NCBI RefSeq assembly: GCF_004208415.1
Contig: NZ_CP035758.1
Location: 930,001 to 994,000 of the forward strand
DNA from: Ktedonosporobacter rubrisoli
Lineage (GTDB): Bacteria > Chloroflexota > Ktedonobacteria > Ktedonobacterales > Ktedonobacteraceae
DNA length: 64,000 nt
Reading direction: 5' to 3'
Part shown: one piece after another, positions 34,501 to 42,620 of the stretch
Layout of the letters: every line of letters starts with the position of its first letter
Numbering within the stretch: the stretch's first letter is position 1
The notes under the pieces: model-generated
The model's input: the letters and a program-made list of their open reading frames with translations, nothing else
Databases searched by the model: none
What the model was told of the DNA's origin: nothing
Program-made: the position numbers and the translations under genes

Positions 34501-34815
34501 CCTTCAAAAACTTTTCAAAGCTGGCTTTCTCGTTTTATCGGATTTTTTAGCTATTTTTCAACTACTTCTCTGAGCTGCTGCCGGCTTTCCTGGTCCGCCT
34601 TCTATCCATCATCTTATCAGCTCCTTGAATTGTGCTCCTTGAAAGAGACATAGCCTGACGCATGAAGCATCGCCAGATCCGCAACAGCAATCCAGGGAAA
34701 TCGTTGCGTTCTCTCTTCTGAATGTATTAATTTCTGCGGTAGTCTCCTCTCAATAGAGGCTAACTTCTGCGAGCATACATCACTATTGCTGGGGCTCTGG
34801 CTGATAGCAGCAACA
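34501..34815. other. Intergenic region, no confident gene
   Basis: A 315-bp spacer. A minus-strand frame at 34617-34880 has a protein-like C-terminal stretch (RFPWIAVADLAMLHASGYV) but overlaps the VOC gene and has no ribosome site; it could be a gene remnant. Confidence 0.35.
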
Positions 34816-35175
34816 CTAATGAGTCTGGTCCTGCCTCCAGCGATACAGCTCGATAACCAGGCCGGCAGGACCGGCCACAAAAACTGACTCGGTGCCCCAA
34901 TCTGTTACGCGCGGACCATATAATAGCTTTCCTCCGCGCTGCTGGATGCGCTCAGCCCTGCTTGCCACATCCTCAAGCTCAAACTGCAGAATAATTCCTT
35001 GTGGCTGGCCGGTCAACGGCACTAAAGCATTGGGCATCAAACTAAAGACGAAACCACCGGCGTCTACCTCGGCATAGCCTTCATCGCCACTTACAGGCAG
35101 TTCCATAATATCGCGAAAGAACGCGATAGCGCTCTTCATCTCGGTTGTAATAACCGCAAAATGGTTGAACTTCAT
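34816..35175 (-). CDS. VOC-family (glyoxalase-like) protein
   Basis: A 119-residue single VOC module: HFAVITTEMKSAIAFFRDIM at the start, a central FVFSLMPNA strand, QFELEDVASRAERIQQRGGK, and SVFVAGPAGLVIELYRW at the end. VOC proteins form metal-dependent enzymes or binding proteins for small molecules, including resistance proteins. The C-terminal Glu of VIELYRW is a typical metal ligand. AGGAGG lies before the ATG. Substrate unknown. Confidence 0.85.
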   Translation of the reverse strand: MKFNHFAVITTEMKSAIAFFRDIMELPVSGDEGYAEVDAGGFVFSLMPNALVPLTGQPQGIILQFELEDVASRAERIQQRGGKLLYGPRVTDWGTESVFVAGPAGLVIELYRWRQDQTH

Positions 35176-35307
35176 AACTTCCTCCTTTTAAATTCAAACC
35201 TGCTTAAATTTGCAACTTCCTCTCGATAGAGAAGCAAGATACAACCTTCTTTTTTCAACGCTAGGAAGCAAAAGTGCCTGTTTTACGATGGTAAGCAAAA
35301 GCTGTCC

Positions 35308-36555
35308 TTACGCGAACGTCTTGAGCAAGAGCTGGCAGATTTCCTTAATGCGCTCGCGATTTGCACTATAGAATTTCATGCTGCCCTCGGGGCGTACAGA
35401 AACCAGGCCCGTGCGCTCAAGCTGGCTAAAATGGCGCGAAATTGTGCTCTGATGCACCTCTAGCTTTTCGGCAACCTGCTGGGCAAACATTTCACCCTCC
35501 TCTGCGAGCGCCGTTAGAATGCTCAGGCTGGTAGGATCGCCCAGGGTTCTAATAGCCTGGCCAAACTCAGCCAGATCCAGTACTGGAGACGCGCTAGCAT
35601 AGGCCTGCTGGCTCTCGGCCAGGCGGCTTGCCGATTGTTGTGCCCCTCGCGCATATACTTCTTGCCTTGCAGAATAATCAGCCAGCAACACAGGCGTAAC
35701 TTTCGGTTCATAGAAAATGTTGAGCGTATCCCCTTCCACGGCCAGAGAAAGGTACTTATCAAGGAAGAGGCAAGGAACAAAAACCACAGTGGAGGCGCGC
35801 TGCAAAACGGGTATCCACTCTTCCTTCAGTTGTAAGCCAGTCACGCGAAAGACTACCTCATCAGGGAGATACGCCACAGCTTCTCTGGTGAGCCAATCTT
35901 GGGTAGCCTCCATAGTCGCTGTCAATGACGCTTTGCGCTGCTCCCATGCTTCAGCAAAGCCCTGCTCCCAAAGTTCGCCCAAGAAGCCTGTAATGGCTGC
36001 GCGCAAACGGTCCGGATGCTCAATTAGTGCCAGGGGCGGGCCATGCTCCTGAATGCCCCAATCATCTAAAATAGTGTGGATGGCCCTTTTTCGGTACTCC
36101 TCATCTTCCAGCACAGTCTCAGCGGCCTCCAGTTCCTCAAGCAAGCGCGCCACTTCCGGCACACGCGGTAAATGCGGATAGGAGCGATAATATTCTAGAT
36201 TCGAGCGTATACCATAAGTGATCAATTGTCGCATTGAAGCTTCTGTCAGATTAGTCAGCCAGTTGAGTAAAGCGTCCCACTCCTGCTGAGCGGACATAGC
36301 CGAGGAGATTTGCTGCAGCAAAAAGCCGCGCAGGATCGCCCCATGCGCCAGAATAGCCCGCATGCCTTCCAGATCAGCGAGCGCCTGCTTGGATAGGCGC
36401 GCTAACATAGTTGCCGGCCAGCCCTTAGGTGCTGCGCTACCGTGAATGGTATAGTCCAGCAGCAGCATGGCCGTACACAAACTGGCCGGTAAAGAAAAGA
36501 GCGTACGCCATGTATGGCGCTCATAGGTCTGAACCAGATATCCCGCCTGCTTCAT
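35308..36555 (-). CDS. Large regulator with C-terminal ArsR-type winged helix
   Basis: About 415 residues, much longer than ordinary ArsR proteins. Residues 1-300 are an uncharacterised domain of the kind annotated DUF5937-like (VFRVTGLQLKEEWIPVLQRA, VVFVPCLFLDKYLSLAVEGD). The last 85 residues are a winged helix (TLGDPTSLSILTALAEEGEM, HQSTISRHFSQLERTGLVSV). ATG 36555 follows GAAAGAGAAAGAG; the frame extends to 36600 through the operator. A near-perfect 22-bp palindrome lies 31 bp upstream, so autoregulation is likely. It is divergent from the nucleotidyltransferase gene. Confidence 0.78.
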   Translation of the reverse strand: MKQAGYLVQTYERHTWRTLFSLPASLCTAMLLLDYTIHGSAAPKGWPATMLARLSKQALADLEGMRAILAHGAILRGFLLQQISSAMSAQQEWDALLNWLTNLTEASMRQLITYGIRSNLEYYRSYPHLPRVPEVARLLEELEAAETVLEDEEYRKRAIHTILDDWGIQEHGPPLALIEHPDRLRAAITGFLGELWEQGFAEAWEQRKASLTATMEATQDWLTREAVAYLPDEVVFRVTGLQLKEEWIPVLQRASTVVFVPCLFLDKYLSLAVEGDTLNIFYEPKVTPVLLADYSARQEVYARGAQQSASRLAESQQAYASASPVLDLAEFGQAIRTLGDPTSLSILTALAEEGEMFAQQVAEKLEVHQSTISRHFSQLERTGLVSVRPEGSMKFYSANRERIKEICQLLLKTFA

Positions 36556-36585
36556 TTCTCTTTCTCTTTCATGCATATTTTGCAT

Positions 36586-36607
36586 ATGCGAGTTGCGCAA
36601 CTTGCAT
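36586..36607. promoter_or_regulatory. 22-bp near-perfect palindromic operator
   Basis: The two halves ATGCGAGTTGC and GCAACTTGCAT are reverse complements apart from one position pair. A further exact half-site, GCAACTCGCAT, lies at 36674-36684. The site is just before the ArsR-domain regulator gene and is probably its operator. Confidence 0.7.
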
Positions 36608-36811
36608 ATAAAGCATAGTTCATCCTTGCTTATTTGTCAAGAGGAACAAGGCTAAATAAGGGAGAGGCTGCAAGCAACTCGCATCCGGCAGCAAAACATG
36701 ACAAGAACAATAAGCGCTTAGGCGTCAAAAAAGCTTGCCTCCTCAAACAAATTTATGTATGCTTAGTCGGCTGAGGCATATAATGCACTTTATAAGATTT
36801 TTAAGACAATT

Positions 36812-37687
36812 ATGTTGAAAGTAGACGAAGCCATGATAGACCCAATCGAGGCCAGAGCCAGTTTCAAGCAATCTCTTCTGGAAGTTGTGCGCACAGATGA
36901 CCGCATTGTGGGTCTCCTGGAAGGAGGCTCAGGAGCCGAAGGGCGTGTTGATCCCTGGTCAGATTTAGACGTCTTTCTCTTCATTCAAGATGCACAGATT
37001 GAGCAATTTCGCCAGGAATGGAGACAATGGTCAAGGCAATTCGGTCAGCTGCTATTAGCCTATGATCCCGACGAGGATGGCGCTATCGCCTGGACCATTT
37101 TTCAGACAGAATCATCTCCTTTGCGGGTTGATTTTCGCTTCATGCCAGCCTCCCAAATCGAGGAAGTACGCTCTTGGCCAACCAGTCCGCAAGCTCTTGA
37201 CGCTTTTGTGCTATATGACAAGACTGATGGCCATTTAAGTGAGGTTGCTAAAGCCCTTGTTGGCAGTTCGCAACGCCTTCCCGCTTCGCAAGAGCTGGGA
37301 ACTTTTGAAAGCCATTGCAATCGCATGTGGTATTTCTTACACACAGCCTTTTGCAAGTTTAAGCGTGGCGATTACTGGTATACGCGGGTCACTTTGCACA
37401 TAGCAGCGCTGGATAGCTTGATAGCGCTACTCAGACTGGAAGCCGGTGCAGTGGAACGCTGGCAAGCTTCTTTCCCAGAGTGGAAGCTGGAGCAAGCTCT
37501 TCCGCCAGCGCGCCTGCGCCAGTTGAATGGCTGTATTCCGCTGCAAAGTCCCGAAGATTTGAGGCAAGCCATGCTCCAAACAGCCTATCTTGGGCGAGAT
37601 GTATGCAGGAATATAGCTACCCAACATGGCTGGAGCTGGCCAGATGCGGCCGCAGAAGCGATCATAGAAATGCTTATCGCTGGCTGA
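36812..37687 (+). CDS. Nucleotidyltransferase-fold protein (aminoglycoside/lincosamide adenylyltransferase-like)
   Basis: A 291-residue protein. The Pol-beta-type nucleotidyltransferase motif is GLLEGGSGAEGRVDPWSDLD, with the catalytic DxD at residues 51 and 53 and a third acidic residue in RVDFRF at about 111. A helical C-terminal domain follows (FESHCNRMWYFLHTAFCKFK). The architecture is that of chromosomal adenylyltransferases related to antibiotic-modifying enzymes, with the substrate unknown. ATG 36812 lacks a clear ribosome site; ATG 36833 is possible. Confidence 0.78.
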   Translation: MLKVDEAMIDPIEARASFKQSLLEVVRTDDRIVGLLEGGSGAEGRVDPWSDLDVFLFIQDAQIEQFRQEWRQWSRQFGQLLLAYDPDEDGAIAWTIFQTESSPLRVDFRFMPASQIEEVRSWPTSPQALDAFVLYDKTDGHLSEVAKALVGSSQRLPASQELGTFESHCNRMWYFLHTAFCKFKRGDYWYTRVTLHIAALDSLIALLRLEAGAVERWQASFPEWKLEQALPPARLRQLNGCIPLQSPEDLRQAMLQTAYLGRDVCRNIATQHGWSWPDAAAEAIIEMLIAG

Positions 37688-38101
37688 GACGCGTTTTCTC
37701 ACCTATCGCTAGCTTACGTCCGCTTCTAAAAGCTCTGTAAGTTGAGAGCATCCTTTCTATTGAAAAAGAGGTTCCTGGCTGAGATTCGCCTCAAGCGATG
37801 GGTGTATGCACGAAAGTAAGGCAAGAGGAGAGTTGAGTTTTGTGGTGGATTAAAATGGGGAAATAGTGCGGCCACGCACTATGAGGCATCTTATACTCTC
37901 CTCAAGAAGATATACGCAGAAATGTTACATCTCACGCTTTGCCTATTGAAATATAAAAACTGCATTACGCTTTATGTAACTTTGCTCGTTTCCTTATCCG
38001 AACACATGAAGCATTAAAAATATACCGGGCTCTCTGGGGCTCGTTTGCCTGTCGAGCCCGGCATAAACACATGTAATAGGCTTATCTATCAGCTAAAAGC
38101 T
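37688..38101. other. Intergenic region between convergent genes, with two hairpins
   Basis: A 414-bp spacer. A perfect hairpin ATAGTGCG-GCCA-CGCACTAT lies at 37863-37882 and the SRPBCC operon terminator at 38025-38061. Short frames here have no family similarity. Confidence 0.5.
38025..38061 (-). terminator. Terminator of the ArsR-SRPBCC operon
   Basis: CCGGGCTC (38025-38032) and GAGCCCGG (38054-38061) form an 8-bp stem. On the minus strand it is followed by TATATTTTTAATG, a good U-rich tract. Confidence 0.68.
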
Positions 38102-38554
38102 TTACTGTGACATCTGTTCGTCGAGATGCGCGAGAACGTTTGGCCAGGCCTGCTCATGACCATCCCTTGATTCCTGGTCCACAAAGCCTGCATGTGTGAG
38201 CCGTAAAAGCGTTCCGCTTCCCTCTGGCACAAGCTCGACAGTCACTACTGTCTCGGCCCCCTTCGTTCCTGTAGCTCCGGTGAGCCAGGTCAACTCAACG
38301 AGGTGCTCGGGCTCTAGCCTGAGAAAGCGCCCGTAGTGCGCGTAGCGATTCTCCCCATTGTGAACCTCCCAGAAGAAGACGGCGTTAACTTCCGCCTTCA
38401 TCAGCAGCGTACCAGGGGTGGCAAACCAACTATCAAACTGCTCAGTCCAGGCCCGATAGAGTACAGCGGGCGCAGCCTTCATCACGCGCTCGACGGTAAA
38501 GCGAAAGGGGTTCGCGGAAAGATCAGGTGGACAAATGGTTTCAATACGGTTCAT
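38102..38554 (-). CDS. SRPBCC (AHSA1-like) protein
   Basis: A 150-residue START-like fold protein of the AHSA1 group: FRFTVERVMKAAPAVLYRAW, DSWFATPGTLLMKAEVNAVF, HYGRFLRLEPEHLVELTWLT and LRLTHAGFVDQESRDGHEQA. Such proteins bind hydrophobic ligands in a deep cavity, and many are controlled by an adjacent ArsR gene, as here. It is the third gene of an operon beginning with the ArsR gene at 39444. Ligand unknown. Confidence 0.86.
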   Translation of the reverse strand: MNRIETICPPDLSANPFRFTVERVMKAAPAVLYRAWTEQFDSWFATPGTLLMKAEVNAVFFWEVHNGENRYAHYGRFLRLEPEHLVELTWLTGATGTKGAETVVTVELVPEGSGTLLRLTHAGFVDQESRDGHEQAWPNVLAHLDEQMSQ

Positions 38555-38591
38555 AACTTTCCTTTTCTAGCCAATAGAAACAGTACTTCTC

Positions 38592-39125
38592 TCAAACATC
38601 CTTCTGTCCCTGAGAATAGCGATCGTAATGCTTCTGCCAGAGATCGAGTGGCCAGTGGGGCCAATCCACAGCCTTGCCATCCAGAGCTTCTGCCAGAAAA
38701 TCGAGATGACTATGCCAGCCAGCAAGCTGTAAGGCCAGGTGGGTATTAGGAGCGGGCAGCGTGCTGCTGAAGGCCAGGATACAACCACCAGCTGCCTCTT
38801 GTAGCTCGAAGCGCAGCACGCCATGGATATCGCCGGCATACTCAAGCAATCGTGGCGGATCGAACTGTGTAATCGCAGCATTCATAACAGCATGCTTCCC
38901 TTGCTCATCAGTATTAAGCCAGCGCAGTTGAACGAGCCCGCCCTTGCTAGGCTCAACGTCGGCCTCAGCAAGCCAGGCAACAAGCTGTTCAGGCTCAGTT
39001 AGTGCGGCCCATACCTGTTCAATGGAATGAGGGAGATAGCGCTCGAAGCGCAGAACATGCGAGCCATTCTTTGTCTCAACGATCCCATCAGCAGCATTGC
39101 TTGTTTTATGTGTGGGAAACGGCAT
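38592..39125 (-). CDS. SRPBCC (AHSA1-like) protein
   Basis: A 177-residue START-like protein, distinct in sequence from its neighbour: HVLRFERYLPHSIEQVWAAL, LVAWLAEADVEPSKGGLVQL, GDIHGVLRFELQEAAGGCIL and LQLAGWHSHLDFLAEALDGK. It follows the ArsR gene by only 4 bp, the standard ArsR-SRPBCC pairing in which the two are co-transcribed and autoregulated. Ligand unknown. Confidence 0.87.
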   Translation of the reverse strand: MPFPTHKTSNAADGIVETKNGSHVLRFERYLPHSIEQVWAALTEPEQLVAWLAEADVEPSKGGLVQLRWLNTDEQGKHAVMNAAITQFDPPRLLEYAGDIHGVLRFELQEAAGGCILAFSSTLPAPNTHLALQLAGWHSHLDFLAEALDGKAVDWPHWPLDLWQKHYDRYSQGQKDV

Positions 39126-39129
39126 AATA

Positions 39130-39444
39130 TCAAGCTTCCTCCTTCTTTGCGTTCAAGTGACGTTCCAGAGCATCAAGACGCTCTCCCCAGAGCTTGCGAT
39201 AGGGCTCTAACCAGGCGTCTACCTCGGCCAGTGGCTCGGGATGCAATTCGTACCAGCGCCTCTGGGCATCCTGGCGCACCCTGACCAGGCCTACCTCCCG
39301 CAGCACTCGTAAGTGCTTCGAAATGCCCGGTTGGCTGACGCTAAGTAGCACAACCATCTCGCCTACCAAGCGCGGCCGCTCGCGCAGCAAGTCGAGAATC
39401 TGCCTGCGCATGGGCTCAGCCAGCACCTCAAATGTTGTCATCAT
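39130..39444 (-). CDS. ArsR-family regulator
   Basis: A 104-residue winged-helix repressor: TFEVLAEPMRRQILDLLRER, VVLLSVSQPGISKHLRVLRE, VGLVRVRQDAQRRWYELHPE. Metal-binding Cys are absent, as in the SdpR-like ArsR proteins that precede SRPBCC genes. The upstream TA-rich region contains ACCA-TTT-TGGT (39454-39464), a possible operator centre. It leads an operon with the two SRPBCC genes. Confidence 0.9.
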   Translation of the reverse strand: MMTTFEVLAEPMRRQILDLLRERPRLVGEMVVLLSVSQPGISKHLRVLREVGLVRVRQDAQRRWYELHPEPLAEVDAWLEPYRKLWGERLDALERHLNAKKEEA

Positions 39445-39913
39445 AGAATATATATACCATTTTGGTTATATAACTGTCAAGGCATGTAAACTTAAGACAA
39501 AGGATCGCAGCAATCTTGCTTTGCTAAAACAAGCCTATTTTCACGAGCTGATAAGGCTGAAGCAAAGACCGTTACTCTGCCCTTTCGTACAGGAAGTTTC
39601 TCTTCCTCTGTACAGCTATAGCAAGCGCTTACATCATTTATACTTATTGGGAACCGAGTCGAAGAGCCAGACGCTCGGACCCCATTTTGTCCATGTGGTC
39701 TGGCTCTTGCATGCTATTTTCTTCGGCACGCTCTTACGGCCGCACGGTAGTAGGGTTACGAAAGCAGCAAGCTGGAGTGCAAAATCTGGCTGGCAATAGG
39801 CTAACCAGGTTTACGTTATGGCTTGCTAAAACTGAGATGAGACAATGTTCATAGAGAAGGGTTAGACCAAACCAGGGCCAAGCAGGCTGGCTAAGGTAGA
39901 AGGAGAGCAGGCG
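39445..39913. other. Divergent spacer with a two-part hairpin
   Basis: A 469-bp region without a convincing gene. Its main feature is a hairpin in which GAGCCAGAC (39664-39672) pairs with GTCTGGCTC (39698-39706) and GGAC (39677-39680) with GTCC (39689-39692) inside. The position before the SnoaL-like gene suits a leader structure, or it may end an unannotated transcript. Confidence 0.45.
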
Positions 39914-40351
39914 ATGGCAACAAAAGAGCAAGATAGGCAGCAGATTGCTGCTCTTATCGAACACTACCGTCATGGATTTGCGACTGCAGATATAGAAGAG
40001 CTGAAGTCCATTTGGGATCAAGACTACGAGCAAATCATCTATATTGCGCAGGAAATGGCCGCGCCAATGCGTGGCTGGCAGGAGGTAGAAGGCTACTACG
40101 AGAGAATCGGCAGCCTTTTTAAGCACGTCACGACGATGAAGGTGAGCGATGTAGCAATAGATATACTCGGAGAGATTGCTCTGGCCTTTTTGCATTTCCA
40201 TTTCGAAGGAGAGCTGAAAGGACAACTACATATGGCCGATGGGCGAGTTAGCTTTGTTTTACAGCGCAAAAGTGGGCTGTGGAAAGTGATTCATTATCAC
40301 GAGTCTCATCCACTTGAAGCCACAAGCCTGAAAACACAGACACAAGCCTGA
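39914..40351 (+). CDS. SnoaL/NTF2-like protein
   Basis: A 145-residue NTF2-fold protein: EQDRQQIAALIEHYRHGFAT, ELKSIWDQDYEQIIYIAQEM, MRGWQEVEGYYERIG, and a final sheet GRVSFVLQRKSGLWKVIHYH. This resembles the SnoaL_3/DUF4440 type of ketosteroid-isomerase-like proteins, with function unknown. AAGGAG is about 9 bases before the ATG. The next gene, an F420-type oxidoreductase, follows by 43 bp, so the two are probably co-transcribed. Confidence 0.83.
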   Translation: MATKEQDRQQIAALIEHYRHGFATADIEELKSIWDQDYEQIIYIAQEMAAPMRGWQEVEGYYERIGSLFKHVTTMKVSDVAIDILGEIALAFLHFHFEGELKGQLHMADGRVSFVLQRKSGLWKVIHYHESHPLEATSLKTQTQA

Positions 40352-40394
40352 AACATTTCTCTAGCCGAGAACAAAGAGCGAAAGGAACAGTATC

Positions 40395-40790
40395 ATGAGC
40401 AAGTTTACACAAGCAGAGCTAAAGTACGTACAGGAGCAAACAAGGGGAAGGCTGGCAACGATTTCTCCTCGCGGGGAGCCGCAGGTCAAGGCTGTCGGCT
40501 ACCGCTATAACGCCGAACTTGATACCATTGATATCGCAGGCTTTCAGATGGAAAAGTCGCAGAAGTTTCGCAACGTTATGCAAAATCCCCGGGCATCGTT
40601 TCTCATAGATGATATCCTACCAGACGGCGCACCAGGCTTCATCGAGATACGGGGGCAGGCCAAGGCTCTCAACTCGGGCGGGCATGAGATCGATCCAAAC
40701 TTGAGCGAGTCTATAATTCGCATCTTTCCCGAGCGCATCGTTGCCTGGGATCGTTCTAACCGCTTCCCGCCTTCAACGCGCGATGTCTAA
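40395..40790 (+). CDS. PPOX-class F420-dependent oxidoreductase
   Basis: A 131-residue split-barrel flavin/deazaflavin protein: RGRLATISPRGEPQVKAVGY, DTIDIAGFQMEKSQKFRNVM, NPRASFLIDD, GFIEIRGQAKAL and ERIVAWDRS near the end. The pattern matches the pyridoxamine-oxidase-like F420-dependent group. GAAAGGAA lies 8-9 bases before the ATG. Together with the DDN-like gene at 14.3 kb it supports F420 use in this organism (inference). Confidence 0.88.
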   Translation: MSKFTQAELKYVQEQTRGRLATISPRGEPQVKAVGYRYNAELDTIDIAGFQMEKSQKFRNVMQNPRASFLIDDILPDGAPGFIEIRGQAKALNSGGHEIDPNLSESIIRIFPERIVAWDRSNRFPPSTRDV

Positions 40791-40829
40791 GCTGATTAAG
40801 GCTCTTCCCTTTACAGAATGAGGAGAAAT

Positions 40830-41049
40830 GCTTCAAGCAAGGTCAATTACCAGGTGTCGTTGCAGGGTGCGGTAGCCGGGTGTCTCGTAGAAAGAGGTCT
40901 CTGAGGAAACTCCCAGACCTCGACTTGCATCTTGGCCGCATCCTGCGCCCTGGCCCATTGATGCGCAGTGGCCACTAACTGCCTTCCCAGGCCGCTCTTC
41001 CCGAATTACTAAGAGATGATGAGATTCTGCAGATAACCAGTGCAGCTTA
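40830..41049 (-). pseudogene. C-terminal remnant of a GNAT acetyltransferase
   Basis: Read on the minus strand, this stretch gives GNAT-like text in shifting frames: LSAESHHLLVI, then GKSGLGRQLVATAHQWARAQ and AAKMQVEVWEF in another frame, then SFYETPGYRTLQRHLVIDLA with a stop. The CoA-binding GxGLGxxLV motif and the final SFYExxGY strand are clear. At least two frameshifts and the missing N-terminal half mark it as a pseudogene, cut off by the start of the Nudix gene region. Confidence 0.68.
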
Positions 41050-41505
41050 AGGGAATCTGGAAAGGGCCAGGGCAATCAGCTCGCGATGGGAAGGAAGAAG
41101 CCCCTCTGGAAGCTGGTCAAAGTCAAAGAAGCGCGCCTCGCTGATTTCTTTGGGGTCCAGACACAATTCACCACCTATCAGCCTTCCCACAAAGCTTACC
41201 TCCAGGCGAAGCCGATAGCCGCTTACCATCCGCAGCAAAGCATCGATCTCAACAATATAGTTGGTCTCTTCCCTGACCTCCCGGCATAAGGCTTCCTCTA
41301 GCTTTTCGCCGGATAGTACAAAGCCGCCGGGCAAGCCCCAGGAGGCGGCTTTCCAGAAACGATGGCGTAGGAGGAGGATGCGTTTATGCTCATCGAAGAT
41401 GACCCCTGAAACACCGATAATAAATTTGGGCTGGGTCAGCCAGAGCACATACCATTGAGGTTTTCCAGGGATGAGCTTCCAGAACTTCAAAGCCAGTTCC
41501 ATCAT
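41047..41505 (-). CDS. Nudix hydrolase
   Basis: A 152-residue protein. The Nudix box is GGFVLSGEKLEEALCREVREE followed by TNY, with the catalytic Glu residues and Arg present, embedded in a typical fold (GVSGVIFDEHKRILLLRHRF, SWGLPGGFVL, EISEARFFDFDQLPEGLLPS). The N-terminal 30 residues (ALKFWKLIPGKPQWYVLWLT) are hydrophobic and aromatic. Substrate unknown. It is unrelated in architecture to the longer Nudix protein at 10574. Confidence 0.87.
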   Translation of the reverse strand: MMELALKFWKLIPGKPQWYVLWLTQPKFIIGVSGVIFDEHKRILLLRHRFWKAASWGLPGGFVLSGEKLEEALCREVREETNYIVEIDALLRMVSGYRLRLEVSFVGRLIGGELCLDPKEISEARFFDFDQLPEGLLPSHRELIALALSRFP

Positions 41506-42016
41506 ATAGCTATACTTTAGCTCCTAAAATAGCATTTGACCATTAGCCTCTATTGTTACACAGTTGCATGCTCTCTACAAGTACTTTCTCCCTGCGGCTC
41601 AGGCAGGGCTATCCAGTTCTGGTTTGTGTGCCGCCTGACGCCTGCGCCCAAGAGAAGAAAAAGCGGGGCCAAATCCGTTCAATCGCGACATCTCGCCCTT
41701 CACCATCTCGTTTTGGAGAACTGCAAAGCCCTACCTGCAGCCTTTAGCCCCCAGTAACAGGAGTGCCATCGTGTCCCTGGCAAATTAGCTGTGGCCAGCG
41801 TGCAACCTTTCTCACTAAACTTGCCAGGGGCTATTATCCGGCCCGGCACTGTTGTATAGTAATAGAAGACGAACTGCAGCCATAAAAAAGGTGTACATAA
41901 GGGATCATCAGGGCTTGCCCTTTCCCTTCTAGAAAATAGTATGGAGGTAATCTGAACTTCTGAATAGCTTACAAATGGATTTAATAGGAAGATACAGCGA
42001 TGAGAGGAGCAGAGAT
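41506..42016. other. Intergenic region, no gene seen
   Basis: A 511-bp divergent spacer between the Nudix gene and a Cys-containing small protein gene. Overlapping frames on both strands lack ribosome sites and family-like sequence. No strong hairpin was noticed. Confidence 0.45.
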
Positions 42017-42370
42017 ATGCGCAAGAGACCTGACGGAAAACTACTATGGGGCCTGAAACGCCACGCTCTCCCAGGTGATATGTGGGAGCACATCTGTCCA
42101 GGATGCAGGCAAACAACTCCGGTCTATACTCACGAATATTTAGATGAGCATGACAAGCTTGTTTTTGCATACTTATGCGAGAAATGCGCCCAGAAAAAGC
42201 TCGCGGAATGGCTGCGCTGTACCGATCGCACCGATTATAGGATCTATGAGCATATCACTGACTTCGATGAGGCTTCAGTTTACCACAACCAGTACAACGA
42301 TGAGGAAACCCTGACCATCACTCGCTGGAGTTCGAAACAGCGCCAACATCGTCTACAGATAAACGAATAG
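42017..42370 (+). CDS. Small CxxC (zinc-ribbon-like) protein of unknown function
   Basis: About 117 residues. Two Cys pairs, CPGC and CEKC, lie some 35 residues apart in HICPGCRQTTPVYTHEYLDE and FAYLCEKCAQKKLAEWLRC, a spacing compatible with a zinc ribbon. The rest is polar. The family is not recognised. ATG 42017 has GAGGAGC about 8 bases upstream and is preferred over an earlier in-frame start at 41975. Confidence 0.62.
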   Translation: MRKRPDGKLLWGLKRHALPGDMWEHICPGCRQTTPVYTHEYLDEHDKLVFAYLCEKCAQKKLAEWLRCTDRTDYRIYEHITDFDEASVYHNQYNDEETLTITRWSSKQRQHRLQINE

Positions 42371-42620
42371 GCAATCTCTCCTAATTACCATATCTTCAAT
42401 TTTTGCACGAGATATCTAGCCCGAGCCGCTATGTGGCGTAGTCATAAGTTACAGAGAAGCACAATATCCTCCCCGTGCAGATCATTGAACTTCCTGGCTT
42501 TGTGCCGTACTTCTTTCGTAGGCGGCACAGAGCAGAAGGAAGCAACCATTCAGAGTCTGGAGAAACTGTCCCTCGTCTGGTATACTTAAACTGGCTAGCA
42601 GAACAGGAGGGAATCCCGCA

